NCBI RefSeq assembly: GCF_020536995.1
Contig: NC_068361.1
Coordinates: forward strand, 111,011,821-111,075,820
Direction: 5' to 3'
Source: Dreissena polymorpha
Taxonomy: Eukaryota > Mollusca > Bivalvia > Myida > Dreissenidae
Length of the DNA: 64,000 nucleotides
The notes beneath the pieces are model-generated. The model was not told the DNA's origin. It worked only from the letters and a program-made list of their open reading frames with translations, and did no database searches. Below, one piece after another: positions 33,183 through 45,080 of this stretch; positions within the stretch are counted from its first letter, which is position 1, and each line of letters opens with the position of its first letter. Both the position numbers and the translations under genes were made by a program.

Positions 33183-33826
33183 AGCTCACCTGAGCACAAC
33201 GTCCTCTTGGTGGGTTTTTGTGATCCACTTTTGTCTGTCGTGCATTGTCTGTCGTGCAGCGTAAATATTTACCTAAAGGTCACATTTATGGTCCAATCTT
33301 TATGAATCTTGTTCAGAACATTTTTTCTAATGACAGCTCTGATGAGTTCAAAAATGGTTCTGGTTTGTAGAAAAACATTGCCACCAGAGGGCAGGCATTT
33401 TTCCTTATATGGGTATAGTGAAACCTTGTTAACACTCTAGAAGTCACATTTTTAGTGCAATCAAAATGAAACTTAATCAGTACACTTGTTCTTATGACTT
33501 CTCTGTCGAGTTCGAATTATGTTGGTTTGTTCAAAAACATTTCCTCTGAAGGGGGGGGGGGGCAAGGCTTTTTGTATATGGCCATAGTGAAAACTTGTAG
33601 ACGCTATATTAGCCACATGTATTGGCAAATCTTCATGAAACTTTGTCAGAACATTTGTCCCAATAGAATCTTGGCCGAGATTGAAACTGGGTCATCTGAG
33701 CTCAAAAACTAGGTTACTAGGTAAAATATAAAAAAACATGTTAATACTCTTGTTGTCACTTTTTTGGTCACACTTTTTCTTTTTGGGTATCAGGTAAGCG
33801 CCTCAGGGCCCATCGTCCTCTTGTTA
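33183..33826 (+). repeat. interspersed repeat bounded by GCTCACCTGAGC / CTCAGGGCCCATCG
   Basis: It begins AGCTCACCTGAGCACAACG and ends CGCCTCAGGGCCCATCGTCC TCTTGTT. Inside are three diverged units (GTGAAACCTTGTTAACACTC; TTTGTCAGAACATTTGTCCC). I recall this as a widely scattered mollusc repeat. Non-coding. Confidence 0.65.
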
Positions 33827-34189
33827 TTTATCATTCAGATATTTTACAACGTTGCATAATATTTTACAACTATTAAGCATGAGGGTGTTGGTCATATGCA
33901 TGTAATTCTTCATTTTCATTTAAGTCTGATACACCAGTTTGAAGTGCCATGACAAGTGGATAGAGGCAGCAATTCTGCCTTTCTCAATGAATATAATTAA
34001 ATAAAAGGTTTTGTTGTGGTTTGTGTTTAATTATATGTAAGCTGGCTATTCCTGAATAGCCCGAGCTAAACTACACACCCAAATGTTGGCTTTGGGACTG
34101 GTAATGGTAAACTTGTAACATCTTTATTTTACTGTTTCTACTTCAGGTATTAAATTGAAAATGCACACATTTGCTCACGATCATTTGTA

Positions 34190-34700
34190 TGCCCCCCTTC
34201 GAAGAAAAGGGGGTTTATTGTTTTGCTGGATGTCGGTTGGTCTGTGGGTCTTTCGGTAGACAAGTTTGTTTCCGATCAATAACTAACTAGATGACCTGTA
34301 TTGATATTGGTGTCACTAGGTCAAAGGTCAAGGTCACTGTCACAAGTGTGAAAATAGTTTCTGATCAATAACTCATCAGTGAAATGACCGATTGGCTTGA
34401 TACTTCACATGTGCACTGGCCTTGGAAAGTAGACGATCCCTATCAAAATTGGGGTCACTTGGTCAAAGGTCACTGTCACAATAAGTGGGAAAATCGTTTC
34501 TGATGAACAACCCATCAACAAATCAACCTATTGGCTTGATACTTCCAAAGTGCATTGGCCTTGGACAGTAGATGACCCCTATTGAAAGTGAGGTCACTAG
34601 GTCAAAGGTCACTGTCACTGTCACAATAAGTGTGAAATTTTTTTCGGATCAATAACTCGTTATAAGTGAGTTCAACAACTTGGTCACAAGGTCAAGTCTT
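34190..34700 (+). repeat. divergent TGCCCCCC-type repeat, right end missing
   Basis: It starts ATGCCCCCCTTCGAAGAAAA and has three units with TCTGATCAATAACTCATC, TTGGCTTGATACTTC and GTCACTAGGTCAAAGGTCA. A cousin of 31873-32939 with different internal units; no GGGGGGCAT end was seen. Confidence 0.7.
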
Positions 34701-34849
34701 TTAAAACCTTGTTTATACCTTGTTATCTCTGTAGAGGCAACATTTATGACTTAATCTTGATGAAAATAGGTCAAAAGGTTTAGATTGTTAATAGCTAGGC
34801 TTATATTGAATCTGGGTTGAATTTATTCATAATCTAGGTCAACATATGA

Positions 34850-36268
34850 AATCTTTAAAAAATGCCAGCATCAACATTGAAAGTCTTCCAACTTTGACAT
34901 GTGGATTTGTCTGTTCCAATCATATGTCGTGGGGCATCATTGACTGAAAAAGACTTGTCCACTCTATATATACTTCTCATGCTAGATAAATGCTTGGGAA
35001 CACTATAAAATCTTTTTAACAAAATACATATCATATGAAATTCGCTTTGAACTGTTGTTTTGTTTGATTTCAAGTTTGTAAGTCGTTTTGATCCATTGGC
35101 AAAAAATGGCCACTAATTTGCGAAGACTTTTCCTTGTGTTATTAAATTTATCTTGCTTGTGAACATGAGCGTTCACATTATTTGTCATTGTTATACCATT
35201 GTAATGTTGAAAAATTATGTTAATGATATTTTGAACTTGTTTGAAACTGGGTAATGCAATGTTAAAGACTGGATCACAATGCCAACATAAAACTCTTGAA
35301 ATCATAGCTCAGAACACTTTTCTTGTAGTGTTACACACTAGGAAAACTGTAAAATAAGCTTGCTTACTCAAGTCATAAGTGATACCATAAATTCATCACA
35401 CCTATCAGTTAATAAAATAGAATTCAGTGACACCAATTTTGTATGTAATTTTTAGATGGGTCAAATATATGTTGACATGAAAAACATGACGTCAAAGAAA
35501 AACATGAAGAAATATTATTTAACAATGTAAAATGCAAAACTAAACTAATCAATGAGACAATTGATAACATGTAGTTAAATATATTTTTCTATAAATAAAA
35601 ATTTATTACTTTCATAATATGAAAAAAGGCTCTGTAAAGTCTTCAAAAATTGCACTTCATAATGACCCATGTATTGTGGCTACACTGATAGTTGGAAGAA
35701 TGCACTGGTAAACTTCAAGCAGTGTAAATTGTTAAAATTGTGGAACAGTGAGTAATGTTCTATTTATATCTACACAGCGTAAACAACTACCTGCGTAAGT
35801 CGGGTGTGAGAGTTGGTTTACTCTTACTGAAAAGCTCATGTGCTATTTGTTATAGTTACTTTGTTAAGTGACTGTAGAGCTTGATTGATATTGGGCTTGA
35901 AATGGATTTGTGCTTGAATTTATCTGTTTAAATTTAATGTTAACTTATTTAGCTGATTAACTTTAACAACTTGCCTTTATGTTCGTGTTTTGTGGAAATT
36001 AATGGACCAGCGCCGATACTTTTACTACTTGAATAATGGGTTTACTTTATACACAGAGTAAAAATCAGTGACAGGTGTATTGTCTAATGCTGTGAAATGT
36101 TTGTCTATGCTTGAAGACTTATCGGCACATCTTGTGTTATACGTAATCAGTGTTTCATTGTTAAGGGGTTAACTGCTTGGACTGATTAACTTTTGAAACT
36201 AGCTTTCATAATGCCTGTGCTTTGTTGAATACTTTTTTCTAGAAATAAACTAAACCTATTTGAACAAA
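34850..36268. other. upstream flank of the TRIM-like gene
   Basis: AT-rich. Loosely similar stretches at 35930-36000 and 36155-36230 (GATTAACTTT...) suggest a small local duplication. Promoter elements and 5' untranslated exons cannot be placed with confidence. The minus-strand frame at 35003-35305 has no family resemblance. Confidence 0.35.
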
Positions 36269-39200
36269 ATGACGACAGGTTCGACGTCTACTATAGCAAA
36301 ATGTTCTCGTATGTTTGAAGACTTTTGTTGCACATCTTGTCAAGAGCTGAATCTCGAAGAATCAGCAGAGATTTATTGTGAGGCATGTCGAATGTTTTAC
36401 TGTAAAAGATGTGGTCATCTTCATAATCGGCTTTCTTCAGAGCACACTACTGTTGGAAGGGGAGATATTAGCAAATGGCCAGCTTCGAAGGAGGTGGAGG
36501 ATTTCATAAGGAAGTGTGAAGTGCATGCGGATAAAACACTCACACAGTTTTGTCATGACCACAGTCAGCTGTGCTCCTCTGATTGTGTTGTAACAATTCA
36601 CAGGTACCAGGCACATGTATATCATTTTTTAGCCGGATTTTTTTCGAAAAAATCTCGGCTTATAGATTGATGTTGTCGGGCGGGCGGGGGGGGCGGGCGG
36701 GCGGGCGGGGTGGCGGCGTGCTCGAAAATGTTAAAGTTCTTATTTCATGGTATAACTTTGGTATGCTTGGACCTAGAGTCTTCAAACTTGACATGAAGGT
36801 TGGCCAGGATTAACAGATGACCACTGGTCATTTCAAGGTCATTCATTTGAAGGTCAAGGTCACTGTGACCTTCAATATAAAAAATGTTAAAGTTGTTATA
36901 ACTTTGGTATGCTTGGACCTAGAGTCTTGAAACTTGACATGAAGGTTGGCCATAACTAGTTAGTAACCACTGGTCATTTCAAGGTCATTCATTTGAAGGT
37001 CAAGGTCACTGTGACCTTGAATGTAAAAATGTTAAAGTTCTTATTTCATGGTATAACTTTGGTATGCTTGGACCTAGAGTCTTCAAACTTGACATGAAGG
37101 TTGGCCAGGATTAACAGATGACCACTGGTCATTTCAAGGTCATTCATTTGAAGGTGAAGGTCACTGTGACCTTCAATATAAAAATGTTAAAGTTGTTATA
37201 ACTTTGGTATGCTTGGACCTAGAGTCTTGAAACTTGACATGAAGGTTGGCCAGAACTAGTAAGTAACCACTGGACATTTCAAGGTCATTCATTTGAAGGT
37301 CAAGGTCACTGTGACCTTGAATGTAAAAATGTTAAAGTTGTTATAACTTTGGTATGCTTGGACCTAGAGTCTTGAAACTTGACATGAAGGTTGGCCAGAA
37401 CTAGTAAGTAACCACTGGACATTTCAAGGTCATTCATTTGAAGGTCAAGGTCACTGTGACCTTGAATGTAAAAATGTTAAAGTTCTTATTTCATGTTATA
37501 ACTTTGGTATGCTTGTACCTAGAGTCTTCAAACTTGAAATAAAGATTGGCCAGTACTAGAAGATGACCACTGGTCATTTCAATGTCATTCATTTGAAGGT
37601 CAAGGTCACTGTGACCTTAAATGTTAAAATGTTAAAATTGTTATAACTTTGGTATGCTTGGACATAGAGTCTTCAAACTTGACATGAAGGTTTGCAAGCA
37701 CACTTAGATGACCACTGGTCATTTCAAGGTCATTCATTCTAAGGTCAAGGTCACTGTGACCTTGAATGTAAAAATGTTAAAGGTCATATAACTTTGGTAG
37801 GTAAAAATGTTAAAGTTCTTATTCCATGTTATAACTTTGGTATGCTTGTACCTAGAGTCTTCAAACTTGACATAAAGGTTGGCCAGTACTAGAAGATCAC
37901 CACTGCTCATTTCAATGTCATTCATTTGAAGGTCAAGGTCACTGTGACCTTCAATGTTAAAATGTTAAAATTGTTATAACTTTGGTATGCTTGGACCTAG
38001 AATCTCAAACTTGACGTAAAGGTTTGCAAGCACACTTAGATGACCACTGGTCATTTCAAGGTCATTCATTTCAATGTCATTCATTTGAAGGTCAAGGTCA
38101 CTGTGAACTTAAATGTTAAAATGTTAAAATTGTTGTAACTTTGGTATGCTTGGACCTAGAATCTCAAACTTGACGTAAAGGTTTGCAAGCACACTTAGAT
38201 GACCACTGGTCATTTCAAGGTCATTCATTTCAAGCTTGGATCATATTTTTGTGTGTCCAATCTATCTGCTAGAACTGGTGTGATAGAAACCTTTTGGAGT
38301 GATCATAAGGCTGTCTGGATTTCTGTGTAGGTATGTGAAAGCAAAACAATAAATAGTATTATTTCATCTAAGTTTATTTTCTTACATTTGATAATGAAAT
38401 TGATGGAAACTTCAAACAATATGTTACTAATTTGCTAATAAAAAAATTGAGATCAAACTTTCCTAATTGTCAATTCAAGTTCATATTTGTGACCTTAAAT
38501 GTTATTGTTGTTCATGTATATGCATGCATTCAAAACATAACACAAGGTTTGCTCATGCCTTGAAAAGTACTTACATTTCATTTTGACCTTTGAACAATAT
38601 TTCAGTAATTTAAGTATTGCATTGACAAAAACACGAAAGGTACTTTCCTGTCATTTAAATAAAAAATCCGGCTTCAATGCGGTCATCTCCGACCGCGGAA
38701 CTCTTGTTATTCATAATAAAGTTGTCAATACATTTAAATTTCACAATGTCAAACAAAATTATTCATGCATTAATTGTTTTTAACATAACATAATTTTAAC
38801 CTCCCCTGAGCCTTATACATGTACAAGTACTACCAAATAATAGTAAAAATGTTTTTTATAAATTGTATAAGATATTTAACCATACTGTTTTGGCCAGATT
38901 TTGCTTTTGAAATTAGAACTCTAGATTTTTCTGGGGAATTGGGGAATAAACCTGCTCCCAATCATTAGCAAGTAGAAACACATTCAAGCCCTGTCACAAG
39001 AATGTCATTGAGTCTACCTCTTTAAAGGTTGCTCAAATTGTTCCTGTCTGCTGTATGAGTAGGTCACTAAAGTAAAGATGAGACTTTCCAATTGGATACA
39101 TATACTTCTATGTTTATAGTAAAACATTTTTTAAAACATTTATTTTACCATTAGGGTATTGGTTTCAATAGTATGTAACTTCATATAGTGGTCCTCTACA

Positions 39201-42200
39201 ACTATTGAAGGTTAGGATTTTAATATTCTGTAACATTGTATAGTGGTCCTCTACAAGAATTGAAGGTCAGGGTTTTAATATTCTGTAACATTGTAATTAA
39301 TTGAAGGTCGGGGTTTTAATATTCTGTAACATGTTATAGTGGTCCTCTACAACAATTGAAGGTCAGGGTTTTAATATTCTGTAACATTGTATAGTAGTCC
39401 TCTACAACAATTGAAGGTCAGGGTTTTAATATTCTGTAACATTGTCATTAATTGAAGGTTAGGGTTTTAATATTCTGTAACATTGTCATTAATTGATGGT
39501 CAGGGATTTAATATTCTGTAACATAGTATAGTGGTCTTTTACAACAATTGAAGGTCAGAGTTTAATATTCTGTAACATTGTCATTAATTGAAGGTCAGGG
39601 TTTTAATATTCTGTAACATGGTATAGTTGTCCTCTACAACAATTGAAGGTCAGGGTTTTAATATTGTGTAGCATTATAATCCACTCATCATGTCACCATG
39701 TACACATGTTACTGACAGAATTTGCAAACGGCAAATATGTACAACAAAACAATCATTTAAATATGTGATAAATGTTATACCTTTATGAATATAAAAATAC
39801 ATTGTATTTATGGATGAAAAATGAATACATGACGTGTTCTCTTTTGTGAATTCTGTACGCAGGTTAGCATTAGTACAGAGGGTGATTAAAAGGCAAAAGG
39901 TGTATAAAGAGCTAGGAATGATGAAATGATGATTAATATACAAGGACTAAAAACCACATGTGCAATGTTAATCATTTTGTCAGTGTTTAAACAATCATGG
40001 GTGCATTAACTGACCCTTTTTCATCCGAAAATCAGTCGACTGTTAAAAAAATAATTAAAAAATAAAAATAAAAAATCTACCTACCCTCCTACATTTTTCT
40101 GCCCATGTTCCCTGAACCAATACTTTTTTTTTGTTTGGCCTCACATATAATTATTAATGAATATGTCTTAATCAATCCCATATCTTCAATCATGTAAACC
40201 AATTAATAGCCTGTCACATACCTAAGGCTTAAAAGTTTCACCTTCGCTTTATTGTCCTGTATATGATTAAACTCTATCCTCTTGTAGTAGTATCATAAAT
40301 GCCACTTTAACAAGCAAGTATTACTCATTATTCAAGATTATTAGTCCCCTACTGGTGAAACCGGAGGGGACTTATTGTTTTTGGCCTGGCTGTCTGTCAT
40401 TGTATGTGTGTGTCTGTCTGTCCCAAAACTTTAACCTTGCTCATAAAATAAAAACTCTTGGGTCTATGTTCTTCAAACTCCACATGTGCATGCATCTCAT
40501 TGAGATCTACAATCAAACATGGTTTTGGTCACTAGGTCAAAGGTCAAGGCCACTGTGACCTTTACATTCAAAATATAACCTTGTTTCTAAAATGGTTGCT
40601 GTGTGGCTTCAAAGAGCAGTAGGGGGCATTGTGTTTCACAAACACAGCTCTTGTTCAGATTGGAAGGTTGTATACAAACTTTACGCACTTGAAAGTACTA
40701 TTCTATGGAAACCAGCAAGCTTGTGTAAGCTTGGGGCAAGCTTGCAAAAAAGAATCCTCAGCAAGCTTGCGCAAGCTCGTGCAACTTCACTGCGAGGTTC
40801 CAATTTTAAGCTTGCGTGCTTCATGAATTGAACGTTTTTGCAAGCTTGCAAATGAGAAGCATCAGAAAGATTGCGCAAGCTTGCTGCAAGGTTCCAATTC
40901 TAGGCTTGGGGCAAGCTTCAACTGCAATTATTGATTTCATTGAAAGTTCATGGTTCATGGTATTTTACTGTGTATGCTTGTTTGAAACTTCATAGATGTC
41001 CACTTAATCTTCCTTGGTATGGTACTACATGTGGGATTTGTGTCTTTTAGTCAGTACAGTCAAGTGACCCCCATTTCTGAGTTGACCAGCACACATTCCA
41101 CAGACCTGCAAGGACTCTCGATGAAACTTAAAACTATTCTTGGAGACATGAAGAGCTTACAGAACAATCAGGAGGCCAGTATGCAGACGTTGCAGGGATC
41201 ATACACTGACCATGAGGGGTCTGTGATACAACAGCTGTGTCTGAATATAAATACCACTGTGGATGCATTTGCTGATAGTACTGTGAGCTTGTCTGATGAA
41301 AATGAACAATATATTAAAGCAGAATTGTGTAGAAATGTTAATTCCATCTTGAATGCATTTGATAATAGATCTGTGAAAGAACTTAGCCACATGAATGATG
41401 CAGTTATTAGCATAAAAGGTTCCATTACAAACTCCATTAATAAATGCATTAGTCTTCAGAATGACTTAACACAATTCTATAAAATCATTCATAAAATAGG
41501 GGATAATAAGGAGCTCCTTCTTATAGCTAGTATGAAATGTGGGCAAAAATTACGACAGGCGTTGGCAGTGCTGGGAAAGTCAGACAATGTTTTTTCTGTA
41601 CTAGGGAAATCTGAGCACAATGTCAGAATACCAGTGATTCGGATTCAACTCAATGCAGGATCATAGCTATATGTGCTCTCCCAGATGGGCAGTTCCTTGT
41701 TGCAGACAACATTAATAAGAAAGTCAAGCTTCTGAACAAGCAGTACCAGGTGGTGAGTCACTTGGGTGTGACTGCTCTTCCACTGGACATGTGTCAAATC
41801 ACACCCAGTGAGGTTGCTGTGATTGTGAATGATGTTAACACACATGAGGTCCAGTTTATCACGGTCAAGCAGAGCCTGCTTGTTCCAGAAAGGAAGTTTC
41901 AGTTAAAACATGCATGTACAGGTATTGCCCACAACCAGGGGGACCTGTTCATTGCCTCTGGTGAAGCACTGTTCAAGTACACATTGTGTGGAAAACAGGT
42001 CTGCAGACTGTATGAGGATGTATCATATGAAAAGACAGGTAAGAATCATGGTGGATTCATCCTGATATCATTAGGAATATACTTTCTAAAACATTTGCAT
42101 AAGATCATATTTTTAGAGTGTACATGGGTCAATATATCGTCACAATGGCAAGACAATTCTTCACTATTATTGATTTATAAACATGACTCATCAAGTATGT

Positions 42201-43174
42201 TGACTGTCATTACATGTCATGTCTATAAATAGAAACTGATTTCCTGGGAAAGAGACACTTTCTGACCTGGTCCTCATTTGTGTTGCTGTCAACTTACTGT
42301 CCATGAACACTATGTTTTATACATTGAAAAAGATTCATAGAATTGTATAAAACAGATTCTCTTTTAATTGTTGTTGTTGGATTTTAAGAAGTGTTTAAAC
42401 GTATGTATGTAAATATATTTATTCATTTTAACATCTTGCTTTTGTGAACTGTTAAGTAAATAACTGGATAAAAAAAGCTTCAATATTTGTTGTTTAAAAC
42501 AATATTTTGCTGCATATTCTTACATATATGATGTACACGTGTAGATTGAACTGTGTAATCGTTTCCATATGTGTAATTGTGCTACACTTTGTTCCTAACT
42601 CATCAGTCACATTTTAACATGTCAAACCTGAACACGATAACATGTTACTGAAGTTTATTGTCACAGTTACATATTGAATTATTGGATTGCATGCGTATGT
42701 TTAAGATGTGATAAGGCTTATTTATAACAACACGTTTGTAATACAATATCACTGCAGTCTGTTTAATAAGATTATTTAACATTTACAGTAATTCAATATC
42801 TTGATGTTACTCTGTTTTCAGTAGAAAAGTGTGCTGTGAGTCCCACAGGTGACAAGCTGTACATTGCCAGCTACTGGCAGAACAAGCTCCTCACCCTGGC
42901 CAGGGATGGAACACTCCTGGCTATATTGACAGACCAAAATCTAGGAGAGCCATCTGGTCTACATGTTACCCCTGCAGGCCAAGTGCTGGTCTGTGGATGG
43001 ATGTCCCACACTATACTACAGGTGGACGGGGAGGGGAGGAGAAAGCTGACCATTCTGGCTAAAGGGGAGAGGGATGGAGTGGAGGACCCAGAGTCAGTCT
43101 GCTTCAGCAGCACCACATCGTCCATCATTGTAGGACAGTCGAGGGACAACATCCTGGTCTTCAAAGTGGAATAG
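36269..43174 (+). CDS. TRIM-like B-box / coiled-coil / NHL-like protein, three exons, one frameshift
   Basis: Exon 1, 36269-36603: the ATG lies in AACAAAATGACG; 111 codons contain two zinc-binding B-box-like modules (CCTSCQELN...CEACRMFYCKRC..LH and CEVHADKTLTQFCHDHSQLC) and end in phase at CACAG/GTACCAG. No RING is present, as usual in this expanded bivalve family. Exon 2, 41051-42038, starts after TTTTAG with QYSQVTPISELTS (phases join), then a coiled coil (about 60-200 residues) and the propeller start ICALPDGQFLVADNINKKVK; it ends GACAG/GTAAGAA. Exon 3, 42822-43174, adds KCAVSPTGDKLYIASYWQNK and ends FKVE-TAG. At about 41632 one base appears to be missing, so coiled coil and propeller are in different frames; this may be a real lesion or a sequence error. 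Such proteins are predicted ubiquitin-related or immune scaffolds; the role here is unknown. Confidence 0.78.
36632..38712 (+). mobile_element. ~2.1-kb repeat element in TRIM-like intron 1, with ~150-bp ERE-bearing units
   Basis: Left end AGCCGGATTTTTTTCG, right end AAAAAATCCGGCTTCAATGC followed by GGTCATCTCCGACCGCGGAA. Next to the left end is a GC-rich run of GGGC/GGGCGG repeats (36676-36716). The body has about ten units of ~150 bp: TTATAACTTTGGTATGCTTG, AGAGTCTTGAAACTTGACAT, then TCAAGGTCACTGTGACCTT. Units degrade toward the right, and the last 450 bp are single-copy-like AT-rich sequence. Confidence 0.8.
39160..39665 (+). repeat. tandem repeat, two alternating unit lengths (~38 and ~57 bp)
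   Basis: AATTGAAGGTCAGGGTTTTA followed by ATATTCTGTAACATTGT recurs about ten times. Longer units add ATAGTGGTCCTCTACAACA; shorter ones have CATT instead. Confidence 0.9.
39895..40143 (+). mobile_element. 3' fragment of the deleted hAT-type element of 26974-28523
   Basis: AAAGAGCTAGGAAT, CACATGTGCAAT, TGGGTGCATTAACTGACCC, AATCAGTCGACTG and CCTACCCTCCTACATTTTTC, then TTGGCC, match the last ~240 bp of the element at 26974. No left end is present. Confidence 0.85.
40343..40654 (+). repeat. interspersed repeat AGTCCCCTACTGGTGAAACC ... AGCTCTTGTT
   Basis: It begins GTCCCCTACTGGTGAAACCG and GAGGGGACTTATTG and ends GTAGGGGGCATTGTGTTTCA CAAACACAGCTCTTGTT, with one GGTCACTAGGTCAAAGGTCA unit inside. 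A single-unit member of the same broad class as the other AAGGTCA repeats. The reading frames over it are not genes. Confidence 0.65.
40690..40920. repeat. cluster of CAAGCTTG palindromes
   Basis: GCAAGCTTGCGCAAGCTTG-like words occur about ten times within 230 bp, including a diverged direct duplication (AAGCTTGCGCAAGC...TGCGAGGTTCCAATTTTA and AAGCTTGCTGCAAGGTTCCA ATTC). Every CAAGCTTG is its own complement, which explains overlapping frames on both strands. Confidence 0.75.
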
Positions 43175-43723
43175 TGTGTACATGTATGTATAAGTTGCTT
43201 TAATTAGTGATAAATATTTCAATGACAATATGTTGTTGAGCTAAAGAACATTTAAGCATGTGATGTTACTATACAAAATTGTTTGTGTAGTTACTGATAC
43301 AGATGCGAATAATCTATATACACACACATTGTTATTTAGTTATACAATGAGAAGTTTTTCTTTTAACATTAGAACTAGTAAGTATTAGTTATGTCATTGC
43401 AACAATTGTTTCATTTGTTCTTTAACTAAAAATTGTTTCATCAACCTTGTATGAAAAAAAGCATTATAATTGTACATTAAATATTTGTAAATAGATTCGC
43501 ATAAACATAGCACCTAATGCTAATTTTAGACTTTCATTTCAATATACACCAGGGTATGTAAAAATGCTATATTGATGAATACTTTTTATAAAATATGAAA
43601 TAGTTTTAGTTATCTTTGGAGGAATATATATAAATGTTTTGAATAATGTTTACAGAAAGATAACACATGATGTGATATTCATTAATTTACCTTGGGACAC
43701 CACTTGGCACAACATTTATTATT

Positions 43724-44790
43724 AAGCCCTGTTTTCTCAGAATGAGGCTCAAAGTTAGTCCGCCTACAGTCTGTTACATATGACACTAATAAGCCCTGTT
43801 TTCTCAGAATGGGGCTCAAAGTTAGTCTGCCTACAGTCTGTTACATATGACACTATTAAGCCCTGTTTTCTCAGAATGAGGCTCAAAGTTAGTCCGCCTA
43901 CAGTCTGTTTCATATGACACTATTAACCCCTGTTTTCTCAGAATGAGGCTCAAAGTTAGTCCGCCAAGAGTCTGTTACATATGACACTAATAAGCCCTGT
44001 TTTCTCAGAATGAGTCTCAAAGTTAGTCCGCCTACAGTCTGTTTTATTTGACACTATTAAGCCCTGTTTTCTCAGAATGAGTCTCAAAGTTAGTCCGCCT
44101 ACAGTCTGTTTCATATGACACTATTAAGCCCTGTTTTCTCAGAATGAGTCTCAAAGTTAGTCTGCCTACAGTCTGTTACATATGACACTAATAAGCCCTG
44201 TTTTCTCAGAATGAAGCTCAAAGTTAGTCCGCCTACAGTCTGTTTCATATGACACTATTAAGCCCTGTTTTCTCAGAAGGAGTCTCAAAGTTAGTCCGCC
44301 TACAGTCTGTTTCATATGACACTATTAAGCCCGGTTTTCTCAGAATGAGTCTTAAAGTTAGTCTGCCTACATTCTGTTACATATGACACTTTTAAGCCCT
44401 GTTTTCTCAGAATGAGTCTCAAAGTTAGTCTGCCTACAGTCTGTTACATATGACACTAATAAGCCCTGTTTTCTCAGAATGAGGCTCAAAGTTAGTCCGT
44501 CTACAGTCTGTTTCATATGACACTATTAAGCCTTGTTTTCTCAGAATGAGTCTTAAAGTTAGTCTGCCTACAGTCTGTTACATATGACACTATTAAGCCC
44601 TGTTTTCTCAGAATGAGTCTCAAAGTTAGTCTGCCTACAGTCTGTTACATATGACACTAATAAGCCCTGTTTTCTCAGAATGAGTCTCAAAGTTAGTCTG
44701 CCTACAGTCTGTTACATATGACACTATTTAGCCCTGTTTTCTCAGAATGAGTCTCAAAGTTAGTCTGCCTAAAGTCTGTTACATGGTTTA
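43724..44790 (+). repeat. satellite-like tandem array, 67-bp unit, about 16 copies
   Basis: AAGCCCTGTTTTCTCAGAAT, then GAGGCTCAAAGTTAGTCCGC and CTACAGTCTGTTACATATGA, recur exactly every 67 bp (43724, 43791, 43858, 43925 ...). Two sub-types alternate (GAGGCTC/CCGCC and GAGTCTC/CTGCC), suggesting higher-order amplification. Confidence 0.95.
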
Positions 44791-44799
44791 ACAAGGTGT

Positions 44800-45080
44800 T
44801 ACAAGGTGAGCCTTGATCTGGGAATATGGGGCTTAATGCATTTAAAGTGCCATCAACAAATTAGCCTGTGCACTGCGCTCACAGACATATCAGGGACGAT
44901 ACTTTCTGCTTTGAGGAATTTTGGGTTGAAAGGAAATTTCTGCTTGACAAAAGTCAAGTCTAGGCCGAGAGTGTCGTCTCAGGTTAGCCTGTGAGGACTA
45001 CACAATATAATGTGGGGCAACACTATAGGCACATGCATTAAGACCAGTTTTCCCAGAGCATGTTTCAAGTTTAGTTGTAG
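44800..45080. repeat. foldback repeat related to 5640-5830
   Basis: GGGGCTTAATGCATTTAAAG, ATCAGGGACGATACTTTCTG, TTAGCCTGTGAGGACTACAC and ACATGCATTAAGACCAGTTT TCCCAGAGCATG are inverted relatives of one another. The last segment resembles the 67-bp satellite unit next door (CCCTGTTTTCTCAGAATGAG), so the satellite probably grew out of this element. Confidence 0.6.

Noticed and set aside
41168-41449. 93-residue minus-strand frame
   Set aside because: Shadow of TRIM-like exon 2 on the opposite strand.
42871-43164. 97-residue minus-strand frame
   Set aside because: Shadow of TRIM-like exon 3.
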